Shown in pieces: positions 1 to 5,634 of a stretch of 7,641 nt of DNA. Made by a program: the position numbers and the translations under genes. The notes beneath the pieces are model-generated. The model was not told the DNA's origin. It searched no databases and saw nothing but the letters and a program-made list of their open reading frames with translations. The DNA lies in contig CALCTA010000076.1 in NCBI GenBank assembly GCA_937893945.1, positions 1 to 7,641 of the forward strand, read 5' to 3'. Source of the stretch: an uncultured Clostridia bacterium (GTDB taxonomy: Bacteria; Bacillota; Clostridia; Oscillospirales; CAG-272). Each line of letters begins with the position of its first letter. Within the stretch, counting starts at the first letter, position 1.

Positions 1-55
1 AACCCGGGACCCACTGATTAAGAGTCAGTTGCTCTACCAACTGAGCTAAAGGTGC
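1..55 (-). tRNA. tRNA-Lys (anticodon CTT), 3' part missing
   Basis: Read on the minus strand, this is the first 55 bases of an elongator tRNA. It shows a 7-base acceptor 5' strand (GCACCTT), TA at positions 8-9, a D stem GCTC/GAGC around AGTTGGTA, an anticodon stem ACTGA/TCAGT enclosing the 7-base loop CTCTTAA, a 5-base variable region GGGTC and the start of the T arm (CCGGG then TT). The anticodon is CTT (bases 22 to 20), so it reads AAG lysine codons. The rest of the T arm and the acceptor 3' strand lie beyond the left edge, so CCA encoding and further tRNA genes cannot be judged. A strong promoter sits just upstream. Confidence 0.93.
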
Positions 56-74
56 ATTTTTTGACAACGGCAGT

Positions 75-103
75 ATTATATCACACCTTTTTCGGTTTGT
101 CAA
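75..103 (-). promoter_or_regulatory. Sigma-A promoter for the tRNA-Lys gene
   Basis: On the minus strand a perfect -35 TTGACA (103 to 98) is followed by a 17-base spacer and a perfect -10 TATAAT (80 to 75), with an extended -10 TGTGA directly before it. Transcription should start near base 68, about 13 bases before the tRNA 5' end. This is the strongest promoter in the window by consensus match, as expected for a stable RNA. Confidence 0.9.
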
Positions 104-182
104 GCCTTTTTTGAAAAAATATTTATTTTTTCTTGCTCAATTTTGTATATGTGATTTACGCTGAAAGACCAAAAGAAAACTA

Positions 183-211
183 TTGCAAAAAGAAAAAAAG
201 TGTGGTATAAT
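183..211 (+). promoter_or_regulatory. Sigma-A promoter for the solute-binding lipoprotein
   Basis: A -35 TTGCAA (183-188), a 17-base spacer and a perfect -10 TATAAT (206-211) preceded by extended -10 TGTGG. The predicted start is near base 218, giving a leader of about 40 bases before the ATG at 260. It is divergent from the tRNA-Lys promoter. Confidence 0.8.
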
Positions 212-248
212 CAAAATATAGATATAAATTTTTCCAACTTTAATTTAC

Positions 249-254
249 AGGAGG
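249..254 (+). promoter_or_regulatory. Ribosome binding site fixing the lipoprotein start at 260
   Basis: AGGAGG lies 5 bases before the ATG at 260. The same frame is open back to an ATG at 200, but that codon lies inside the promoter spacer, upstream of any possible transcript start, and has no ribosome site. Translation from 260 also places a lysine-rich n-region directly before the hydrophobic signal sequence. Confidence 0.88.
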
Positions 255-259
255 ATTTT

Positions 260-1864
260 ATGTTGAAGAAAACCGCTTTGCGCCTTTTAGCTCTTTTGCT
301 CGTTATAGTTACGTTGCTTGCAGTCGTAGGCTGTAATACGTATGATATAAGCAACGATATGGATAAGTCCTGGGAGGACGGAGAGTCCGACGGAGACGGC
401 ACCGATAAGAATAACGGCAATAACAACAATAATAACAATAATAACAACAATAACAACAATAACAATAATGATGGCACCGAGGATAACGGAGACGGTAATG
501 AGCCTATACCTCCTATGGAAATACCTGACCTTGAGGGTGCTACTATCACTATACTTTACCGTGATGACCCTCAGTCCTCGCGTGAGTGGTACAAGACTTC
601 GCCTGAGGATGAAATTGACGAGGCTATCGCATTCAGAAATATGAAGGTGATGGATGACTTGAACGTTGTCGTTCGCTACGAGCCTGTTCCGTACAGTGGT
701 TACGATCAGTTTACGGCTAACTTCAATGGGATGATAGCAGCGGATGTTAACAGCGATACCCACGCGTATGACATAGCCGCAAACTTCGCTTATTCTGGCG
801 CGTACACAGAGGTTCGCGGATACGCGGCAAACCTTTTGAACAAGGAAGCTTTTCCGTATTTTAACTTTAAGAATCCTGCCTGGAATCAGAGCATGGTGGA
901 GAACACTACACTTAACGGAAGACTTCACTACGTTACGGGTGCGGCAAACCTCTCGTACATAGATTCGGCTATGCTTCTCTGGTACAACAAGGCTCTGTAC
1001 GATATCAAGAAGACAGAGAGCGATCCCCAGGATCTTACGCAGTTTGCTCTCGACGGAAACTGGACCTTTGAGAAGATGTACAATATGGTTGCGGCTATAG
1101 CTCCCGGTACCGACGGATTTTTGGGATTCAGCGGATGCGACTACAGAACAAGTCATCCGTGCGACCTTTTGCCTGTAGCATGGGATCTTGATCTTATCGT
1201 TGAGAACGAAAACGGCACACACTCGCTCAATCTTGAAAACAATAGCAAGATCAAAGACGTTATAGATAAATATGCAGCGCTCGCTTCTCTTAACGCGAGC
1301 AAGGGCTCTTGGTATGCTATGAGGGATTTTACAAATGAAAATACACTATTTGCAAAAGGCTCGTTCTACAACCCCTACGGAGAAGACGCTATGCTTCGTG
1401 AAATGAGCGATCAGCATTCATTCCTGCCGTGGCCTAAGTACGATACAGATCAGACTGAGTACTATACTACCTCTCAGGACTACTACACCTTGTTGACTGT
1501 AATAGACCACTCGGGAAGCACCAAGAAAACGCAGGGTGAGGCAGTGAGCGCGTATCTCCAGCTTCTGACTGAGGTATCCAACGAGAGCGTTTTACCTCTC
1601 TACAGAAAGACCAGAGTAGAAAAGAATTCTAATATTCCGAATACGGAAAATGTCTATAAGATGTATGATCTTATCGTGGGAAGCATTACCTACGATTTCC
1701 GCACTGTTTACAGCCCTCAGCTTAACAACATCACTTGGCTCTGGAGAGATTATATGAACTCTTCCGATGAGATGATGGCGAAGTATCTTGACAATATCGA
1801 AGCATATCATAATGCGGTCTATGATACTGATCTCTGGCTTGGACTTGCTTCTTTAGAAAGGTAA
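260..1864 (+). CDS. Solute-binding-type lipoprotein (ABC transporter family 1 like) with poly-Asn linker
   Basis: The product is 534 residues. Residues 1-25 form a lipoprotein signal peptide: KK at 3-4, a Leu/Val-rich core, then the lipobox VVGC with Cys25 as lipidation site, so the mature protein should be anchored to the outer face of the membrane. Residues 30-80 are a low-complexity acidic and Asn-rich tether including 17 consecutive Asn (54-70). The rest has the length and character of extracellular solute-binding proteins of sugar/oligosaccharide ABC importers: ITILYRDD at the first strand, an aromatic-rich middle (LLWYNKALY, GNWTFEKMYNM), and a helical C-terminal lobe. The family assignment rests on overall resemblance rather than a diagnostic motif, and the ligand cannot be read. 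No permease or ATPase gene lies beside it, and a strong terminator follows, so it is transcribed alone. It may serve a transporter encoded elsewhere or act as a sensor. Confidence 0.8.
   Translation: MLKKTALRLLALLLVIVTLLAVVGCNTYDISNDMDKSWEDGESDGDGTDKNNGNNNNNNNNNNNNNNNNNDGTEDNGDGNEPIPPMEIPDLEGATITILYRDDPQSSREWYKTSPEDEIDEAIAFRNMKVMDDLNVVVRYEPVPYSGYDQFTANFNGMIAADVNSDTHAYDIAANFAYSGAYTEVRGYAANLLNKEAFPYFNFKNPAWNQSMVENTTLNGRLHYVTGAANLSYIDSAMLLWYNKALYDIKKTESDPQDLTQFALDGNWTFEKMYNMVAAIAPGTDGFLGFSGCDYRTSHPCDLLPVAWDLDLIVENENGTHSLNLENNSKIKDVIDKYAALASLNASKGSWYAMRDFTNENTLFAKGSFYNPYGEDAMLREMSDQHSFLPWPKYDTDQTEYYTTSQDYYTLLTVIDHSGSTKKTQGEAVSAYLQLLTEVSNESVLPLYRKTRVEKNSNIPNTENVYKMYDLIVGSITYDFRTVYSPQLNNITWLWRDYMNSSDEMMAKYLDNIEAYHNAVYDTDLWLGLASLER
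419..469 (+). repeat. AAY trinucleotide tract encoding 17 Asn
   Basis: Seventeen consecutive AAT/AAC codons occur in mixed order. Related acidic segments flank the tract: DGTDKNNG before it and DGTEDNG after it, suggesting growth by slippage or local duplication. The position, between lipobox and folded domain, fits a flexible tether whose length can vary without breaking the frame. Confidence 0.95.
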
Positions 1865-1879
1865 AATTTATGTAAAAAC

Positions 1880-1914
1880 AGAGCTATCGGGCAAACCGAT
1901 AGCTCTTTCCTTTT
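1880..1914 (+). terminator. Rho-independent terminator after the lipoprotein gene
   Basis: Perfect 11-bp stem AGAGCTATCGG (1880-1890) with CCGATAGCTCT (1896-1906), loop GCAAA, followed by TTCCTTTT. It begins 16 bases after the TAA stop. Confidence 0.93.
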
Positions 1915-1952
1915 AAAAAAGTGTAATTTAATGAAAATATACTCAAAAACCT

Positions 1953-1981
1953 TTGATTTTTTACTTTGTTTGTGATATAAT
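1953..1981 (+). promoter_or_regulatory. Sigma-A promoter of the aminopeptidase-amidase operon
   Basis: A -35 TTGATT (1953-1958), a 17-base spacer and a perfect -10 TATAAT (1976-1981) with extended TGTGA. The predicted start is near 1988. The hexamers and extended element match those of the promoter at 5600-5628. Confidence 0.82.
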
Positions 1982-2013
1982 TGTTTTAATAAAGAAAATT
2001 CAGGAGATGTAAA

Positions 2014-3255
2014 ATGAAAAAGACGATACAGAGAGAATATGCAAAGCTTATAGCTAAGAGCGGCGTTGCCGTAAAGAAGAACGACGCCGTCATCATTCAG
2101 GCAGATCTTGATCAGCCTGATTTTATCGCAATGCTCGTTGACGAGTGCTACAAGGCGGGTGCGGAGCGTGTTATGGTAGAGTGGAGCTATCAGAAGATAC
2201 AGAAGCTTCACATCAGACATCAGAAGGCTAAGGTGCTTGGTAAGGTAGAGGACTTTGAGGAAGCAAAGATCAAGTACAGACTTGAGAAGAATCCCGCAAT
2301 GATATACATACTTTCCGACGACCCCAACGGTCTTGCAGGCATCAATCAGGCAAAATACTCCAAGGCAATGCAGGAGAGAATGAAGGTCATCAAGCCTTAC
2401 CGCGATCAGATGGACAACAAGTACAAGTGGTGCATCGCGGCAGTTCCCGGCGCGGCTTGGGCAAAGACCGTATTCCCCGGCGAGCGCACCTCGGTTGCGG
2501 TAGAGAAGCTCTGGAAGGCTATCCTTATGACCTCAAGAGTGATCGACAAGGATGGCAATATGCTCGATGCTGACATCGAGTGGTTCCACCACAACCGCAA
2601 TTTTGCAAAGAGATGCGAGATACTCAATAACGCAGGACTCAAGGCTCTCAAGTATAAGTCCTCTAACGGTACCGATCTGACGGTTGGTCTTATGGAGCAG
2701 GGAACATTCCTTGGCGGCGGAGAATATACGCTTGGCGGCGAGTACTACAACCCCAACATTCCCACCGAAGAGGTGTTCACCACTCCCAAGGCAGGCGAGG
2801 CTGAGGGTATAGTCTATTCCTCAATGCCGCTTTCCTGGAGAGGAGAGATAATCGACAACTTCAGCATTCGCTTTGAGGGCGGACGCGCAGTCGAAGTCAA
2901 GGCAGAGAAGAACGAGGAGCTGCTCAAGCAGATGATCGCTATGGACGAGGGCGCTTGCATGCTCGGTGAGTGTGCGCTCGTGCCTTACGATTCGCCTATC
3001 CGCAACAGCGGTATAATGTTCTATGAGACACTCTTTGACGAGAATGCCGCTTGTCATTTCGCAATGGGCGCAGGATTTACCAACACGATAAAGGATTACG
3101 CTAAATATACCCGTGAGGAAACTAAGGAGATGGGAGTTAACGACTCGAACATCCACGTTGACTTTATGATAGGAACGGCAGACCTCTCGGTAATCGGTAT
3201 CAAGGCAGACGGAAGCGAGTTCCCGATCTTCGTTGACGGCAACTGGGCGTTCTGA
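2014..3255 (+). CDS. M29 family metallo-aminopeptidase (AmpS/AmpT-like)
   Basis: The product is 413 residues, the usual length for peptidase family M29, the cytoplasmic dimetal aminopeptidases that include AmpS, PepS and thermophilic aminopeptidase T. The N-terminal domain begins with the usual YAKLIAKSGVAVKKND...VIIQADLD segment. The C-terminal half carries the metal-site segments: PTEEVFTTP (Glu252/253), LGECALVP (Glu319), ENAACHFAMG (Glu343, His348) and NIHVDFMIG (His381, Asp383). These fall at about the same positions as the ligands I recall for staphylococcal AmpS. Where characterised members have a Tyr shortly after the His348 motif, this one has Phe355 (GAGF), possibly a clostridial subfamily trait. 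No signal peptide is present. The start is ATG with AGGAGA 6 bases upstream. It is the first gene of a two-gene unit with the amidase. Confidence 0.95.
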   Translation: MKKTIQREYAKLIAKSGVAVKKNDAVIIQADLDQPDFIAMLVDECYKAGAERVMVEWSYQKIQKLHIRHQKAKVLGKVEDFEEAKIKYRLEKNPAMIYILSDDPNGLAGINQAKYSKAMQERMKVIKPYRDQMDNKYKWCIAAVPGAAWAKTVFPGERTSVAVEKLWKAILMTSRVIDKDGNMLDADIEWFHHNRNFAKRCEILNNAGLKALKYKSSNGTDLTVGLMEQGTFLGGGEYTLGGEYYNPNIPTEEVFTTPKAGEAEGIVYSSMPLSWRGEIIDNFSIRFEGGRAVEVKAEKNEELLKQMIAMDEGACMLGECALVPYDSPIRNSGIMFYETLFDENAACHFAMGAGFTNTIKDYAKYTREETKEMGVNDSNIHVDFMIGTADLSVIGIKADGSEFPIFVDGNWAF

Positions 3256-3272
3256 AGATAAAAACAAGATAA

Positions 3273-3278
3273 AAGGAG
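3273..3278 (+). promoter_or_regulatory. Ribosome binding site for the GTG start of the amidase
   Basis: AAGGAG lies 7 bases before the GTG at 3286, within the 30-base gap between the two genes. No ATG in the frame lies nearby; the next in-frame Met is residue 38, past the first zinc-binding His, so GTG is the start. Confidence 0.88.
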
Positions 3279-3285
3279 AAGCGCG

Positions 3286-3870
3286 GTGGAAATAAAGCAG
3301 ACTATATTAGATAAAAATTCTTGCTACGTAGAGGCGATACCGCTTGAGGTAAAGGGACTGCTTTTGCACAGCGTGGGATGTCCTGTGCCGGATGCGATGA
3401 AATTTGTCAATACGTGGAATCCACCTAAGAACAGGATAGTATGCGTTCACGCCTTTATCAACGCCGCGGACGGTGTCGTTTATCAGACGCTTCCGTGGGA
3501 TATGCGCGCAAGGCACAGCGGCGGATCTGCCAACACCACGCATATAGGGGTTGAGATGTGTGAGCCTGCCAGCCTTAAATATATCACTAATTTTTCGTTT
3601 GAGTGCGATGACATAGAGGGCGCGAGAGAGCAAGTCAGCCGTGTCTATAACGCGGCGGTAGAGCTTTTCGCGTATCTTTCGGACAAATATTCGCTTGATC
3701 CTCTTGGTGAGAACGTCATAATCTCGCATAGCGAGGCTTATTACAGAGGTCTTGGCTCGGACCATTTTGACCCCGAGCATCTTTGGAACGGTCTTGGAAT
3801 GGGATACACTATGGACGGATTTAGAAAGGACGTAAACGAGGGACTTAAGCGCAGAATATGGGAAAACTGA
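3286..3870 (+). CDS. N-acetylmuramoyl-L-alanine amidase (amidase_2/PGRP fold), single domain
   Basis: The product is 194 residues and covers essentially one amidase_2 domain, which cuts the bond between N-acetylmuramic acid and L-Ala of peptidoglycan using one zinc ion. Visible elements in order: LLLHSVGCP (first ligand His28), VCVHAFINAADGVVYQTLPW (core strands), HIGVEMCEP (Glu90, the conserved acidic position), VIISHSE (second ligand His148) and SDHFDPEHLW (third ligand probably Asp162). The C terminus GMGYTMDGFRKDV is the common closing segment of clostridial relatives. There is no signal peptide, membrane segment or wall-binding repeat. It could work on recycled muropeptides in the cytoplasm, or be a domesticated phage endolysin exported by lysis or another route. 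It follows the M29 gene by 30 bases without terminator or promoter, so the two are probably co-transcribed. A cytosolic pairing (amidase releases peptides, aminopeptidase trims them) is inference. Confidence 0.93.
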   Translation: MEIKQTILDKNSCYVEAIPLEVKGLLLHSVGCPVPDAMKFVNTWNPPKNRIVCVHAFINAADGVVYQTLPWDMRARHSGGSANTTHIGVEMCEPASLKYITNFSFECDDIEGAREQVSRVYNAAVELFAYLSDKYSLDPLGENVIISHSEAYYRGLGSDHFDPEHLWNGLGMGYTMDGFRKDVNEGLKRRIWEN

Positions 3871-3962
3871 CCGCAAGGTAGCTTCAGCCTATTTCACAAA
3901 AAACGCAATAACGCTGCGTATTCTAAAATACAGTTTGAAATACGTTACCCACCGATAGAACG

Positions 3963-4001
3963 GCGGACAGAGAATTTTAGGCTCTCTGTCCGCTTTTCTT
4001 T
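3963..4001 (+). terminator. Rho-independent terminator of the aminopeptidase-amidase operon
   Basis: Perfect 11-bp stem GCGGACAGAGA (3963-3973) with TCTCTGTCCGC (3983-3993), a 9-base loop, then TTTTCTTT. It lies 92 bases after the amidase stop. I see no gene in the intervening 3871-3962, only short weak inverted repeats. Confidence 0.93.
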
Positions 4002-4060
4002 ATAACTATTCCTTGATTAAAGACCTCAAACAATAATATTTTTCAAATTTTTAAGTTTTA

Positions 4061-4089
4061 TTGACAAAGAGGCAGAAATGTGTTAGAAT
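4061..4089 (+). promoter_or_regulatory. Sigma-A promoter of RNA1
   Basis: A perfect -35 TTGACA (4061-4066), a 17-base spacer and -10 TAGAAT (4084-4089) with extended TGTGT. A run of A/T-rich sequence (about 4033-4060) directly upstream could act as an UP element. The predicted start, about 4094-4097, coincides with the first base pairs of the long hairpin. No open reading frame of note follows on this strand. Confidence 0.88.
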
Positions 4090-4093
4090 ATAC

Positions 4094-4254
4094 TTGTCAC
4101 ACGAATTGAATAATTTTGACCAATAACGGGAAAATACTTTTTGTAAAAAGTGTTTTCTCTCTTTTCTCATTCCGTTATTGGTGAGCAATTCGTGTGACAA
4201 CAATTGAGAGGGGAAGCATTTTTCGGTGCGTCCCTTTTGGGACGCACTTTTTTT
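4094..4254 (+). ncRNA. RNA1: independently transcribed structured small RNA, family not recognised
   Basis: The RNA is about 160 bases, delimited by the promoter at 4061-4089 and the terminator at 4226-4254. The fold is one long interrupted hairpin. Its closing stem is a perfect 15 bp (TTGTCACACGAATTG 4094-4108 with 4186-4200). An asymmetric internal loop follows (10 bases on the 5' side, 3 on the 3' side). The middle stem is a perfect 11 bp (ACCAATAACGG 4119-4129 with 4172-4182). A terminal hairpin of 12 pairs including one G.U (4130-4141 with 4146-4157) has the loop TGTA. The 3' side keeps 14 unpaired CU-rich bases (4158-4171). A purine-rich linker (GAGAGGGGAAG, 4206-4216) leads to the terminator. 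The size and rod-like shape recall 6S RNA, but the internal loop does not match the large central bubble I would expect, so I leave it unassigned. It converges with the DHHW gene, ending 64 bases from that gene's stop codon. Confidence 0.82.
4226..4254 (+). terminator. Rho-independent terminator of RNA1
   Basis: Perfect 9-bp stem GTGCGTCCC (4226-4234) with GGGACGCAC (4239-4247), loop TTTT, then seven T. On the opposite strand no T run follows, so it works only for plus-strand transcription and would not stop the convergent DHHW transcript. Confidence 0.95.
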
Positions 4255-4318
4255 GTGAAATTAACCACAGCCATAGTGGCGAGGATGATTAGGCTTAGAC
4301 GGTAAATATATATATAGA

Positions 4319-5461
4319 TCAATCTATAATATCCAAGGCTTTGCCGACCGAGCGCTCGGTCGAAAGGGTGTCAAGAGAGCAGAGAACGAGTATTTTATCA
4401 AACTCGGTTGTCTCACACAGCATCCTTATCTGAGCTGCCGTAGCGTAACGAGGGTCTATTACTTCTATATCAAAATGAAGCGCGAGGAAGGGAATAAGCG
4501 AATTTGCAAAGCTATCCTTTACAAGCAACAGCTTTTCGCGCTTTTGATCGCTTTGAAGCGGCAATTCTACGCTGAGATGAGCGTAATTACCGCCCAGAAA
4601 AACACGGTATTTGTCATAGCTCTTAAGCGCGGTGAGGTCATACAGTCCTTGGGTTGCTTCACGCTCTTTGTCGGTAACTATGACGCTTTCGTCAAGGTCA
4701 TATCGGTAAAGCAGGATGGAGTCAGGTTTTGCCATATCCTTTGGCATTGCGCTTCTTGAAAATGAGGTTCCGAGAAAATCGCTCGCGACAGTCTCTTTAC
4801 GAAAGAAGCTCTCGTCATAAGCCTCGTAATCAAGCTCGCTTGAGAGCAGCTTGTATGCCGTGTATGCGCCCTTAGTAGTCCAGTGGTGATCGGTACGGTA
4901 GTAGTATTCCGATGGTGCTCCGCTCTTTGAGATCAAGTCGAGCATACTCGCAGTGAGCTGACAGTCGGACGCCCTTGTGGCTTCTTCACTCAGCTCGCGA
5001 AAAGCGAAGGGCATTTGCTCATAAAATATGTCCGACGAGCGCGGCGTCCAGAAGCAAACGGCGTTATTTCTGCTTTGTAATTCTTTTGCGGAGATAAGAT
5101 TATTGTTTAATATCTCTGTGCCACGCTCGCTTTTATCGGGCGCTTGAACGAATATGCTTTTGTCGCACACCAGAACACCGTTGCACTCGCGCTTTCCTAT
5201 AGAAAGCTCAGAGAGCGCGTAGATATATCCAAGCTCCTCACGCAGTGGTAGCTGATCGGAATAAAATGAGCTGAGCTGACGGGAAAATTCTCCTGATAAG
5301 ACCGATTTTGACGATATCTTTGGAAATGCCTGAAGCAAACGGTTCTCGCGCTCAGAGAAGCTTTTTTGGGGCGTGAGGGCTATCGTGATGCCCATTCCTG
5401 CGATCATTATAAAAAGGATAAAAAGGAATATCACGTCTGACGCATTCTTTGCATTTTTCAA
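4319..5461 (-). CDS. Membrane-anchored DHHW family protein (AlgX/AlgJ-like SGNH fold)
   Basis: The product is 380 residues. It has a single N-terminal membrane segment at about residues 8-30 with the rest outside. Next comes the family's usual SERENRLLQAFPKIS segment (36-50), then YYYRTDHHWTTKGAY containing the name motif DHHW (191-194), and a late KDSFANSLIPFL segment (315-326). In AlgX/AlgJ-type O-acetyltransferases the Asp and second His of the Dx(H)HW motif and the Ser of the late segment form the catalytic triad. Here the candidates are Asp191, His193 and Ser317, so the active site looks intact. Relatives transfer acetyl groups to exported polysaccharide, usually beside an MBOAT gene. 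None is in this window, so the substrate is unknown. The start codon is TTG, set by GAGGTG 5 bases upstream. No convincing terminator follows its stop; the 64 bases to RNA1 hold only AT-rich sequence. Confidence 0.88.
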   Translation of the reverse strand: MKNAKNASDVIFLFILFIMIAGMGITIALTPQKSFSERENRLLQAFPKISSKSVLSGEFSRQLSSFYSDQLPLREELGYIYALSELSIGKRECNGVLVCDKSIFVQAPDKSERGTEILNNNLISAKELQSRNNAVCFWTPRSSDIFYEQMPFAFRELSEEATRASDCQLTASMLDLISKSGAPSEYYYRTDHHWTTKGAYTAYKLLSSELDYEAYDESFFRKETVASDFLGTSFSRSAMPKDMAKPDSILLYRYDLDESVIVTDKEREATQGLYDLTALKSYDKYRVFLGGNYAHLSVELPLQSDQKREKLLLVKDSFANSLIPFLALHFDIEVIDPRYATAAQIRMLCETTEFDKILVLCSLDTLSTERSVGKALDIID

Positions 5462-5466
5462 TCTAA

Positions 5467-5472
5467 CACCTC
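5467..5472 (-). promoter_or_regulatory. Ribosome binding site fixing a TTG start for the DHHW gene
   Basis: On the minus strand GAGGTG (5472 to 5467) lies 5 bases before TTG (5461-5459). The first in-frame ATG codons (residues 19 and 23) fall inside the membrane segment and lack a ribosome site, so TTG is the likely start. Confidence 0.8.
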
Positions 5473-5550
5473 GATACTTTTTGAATTATTATTCGTCAGT
5501 GGGCGTTAAAAGATACATAAAGGCGTATATTTGTCAGATTATACATAATA

Positions 5551-5578
5551 AGTATAGAATTTTTGTTAATTTTTTCAA
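5551..5578 (-). promoter_or_regulatory. Possible promoter of the DHHW gene
   Basis: On the minus strand TTGAAA (5578 to 5573), a 16-base spacer and TATACT (5556 to 5551). It lacks the TGTG extension of the other promoters in the window. A perfect TATAAT also occurs at 5543-5538 but has no acceptable -35 at normal spacing. It lies back to back with the RNA2 promoter. Confidence 0.4.
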
Positions 5579-5599
5579 GGATAAATTTTGCAATTCCTC

Positions 5600-5628
5600 T
5601 TGATTTATGGAAGTTTTTGTGATATAAT
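5600..5628 (+). promoter_or_regulatory. Sigma-A promoter of RNA2
   Basis: A -35 TTGATT (5600-5605), a 17-base spacer and a perfect -10 TATAAT (5623-5628) with extended TGTGA. Its hexamers and extended element match the aminopeptidase operon promoter. The predicted start is near 5635. No plus-strand gene follows, only RNA2 and its terminator. Confidence 0.85.
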
Positions 5629-5634
5629 CCATAT

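Noticed and set aside
200..259. Upstream in-frame ATG extending the lipoprotein by 20 residues.
   Set aside because: It lies within the promoter spacer, before any possible transcript start, and would bury the signal peptide.
211..549. Minus-strand frame with a long Leu run opposite the lipoprotein gene.
   Set aside because: The Leu run is just the complement of the AAY Asn tract; no ribosome site or promoter supports it.
3307..3876. Long minus-strand frame opposite the amidase gene.
   Set aside because: It is antisense to a gene with clear catalytic motifs, resembles no family, and has no start signals.
4094..4200. The 15-bp inverted repeat as ends of a MITE or other small mobile element.
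   Set aside because: No target-site duplication flanks the arms, and a promoter, nested stems and a terminator explain the repeat as RNA structure.
4094..4254. Assigning RNA1 as 6S RNA.
   Set aside because: Size and rod shape fit loosely, but the large central bubble typical of 6S is not evident by eye; left as unassigned.
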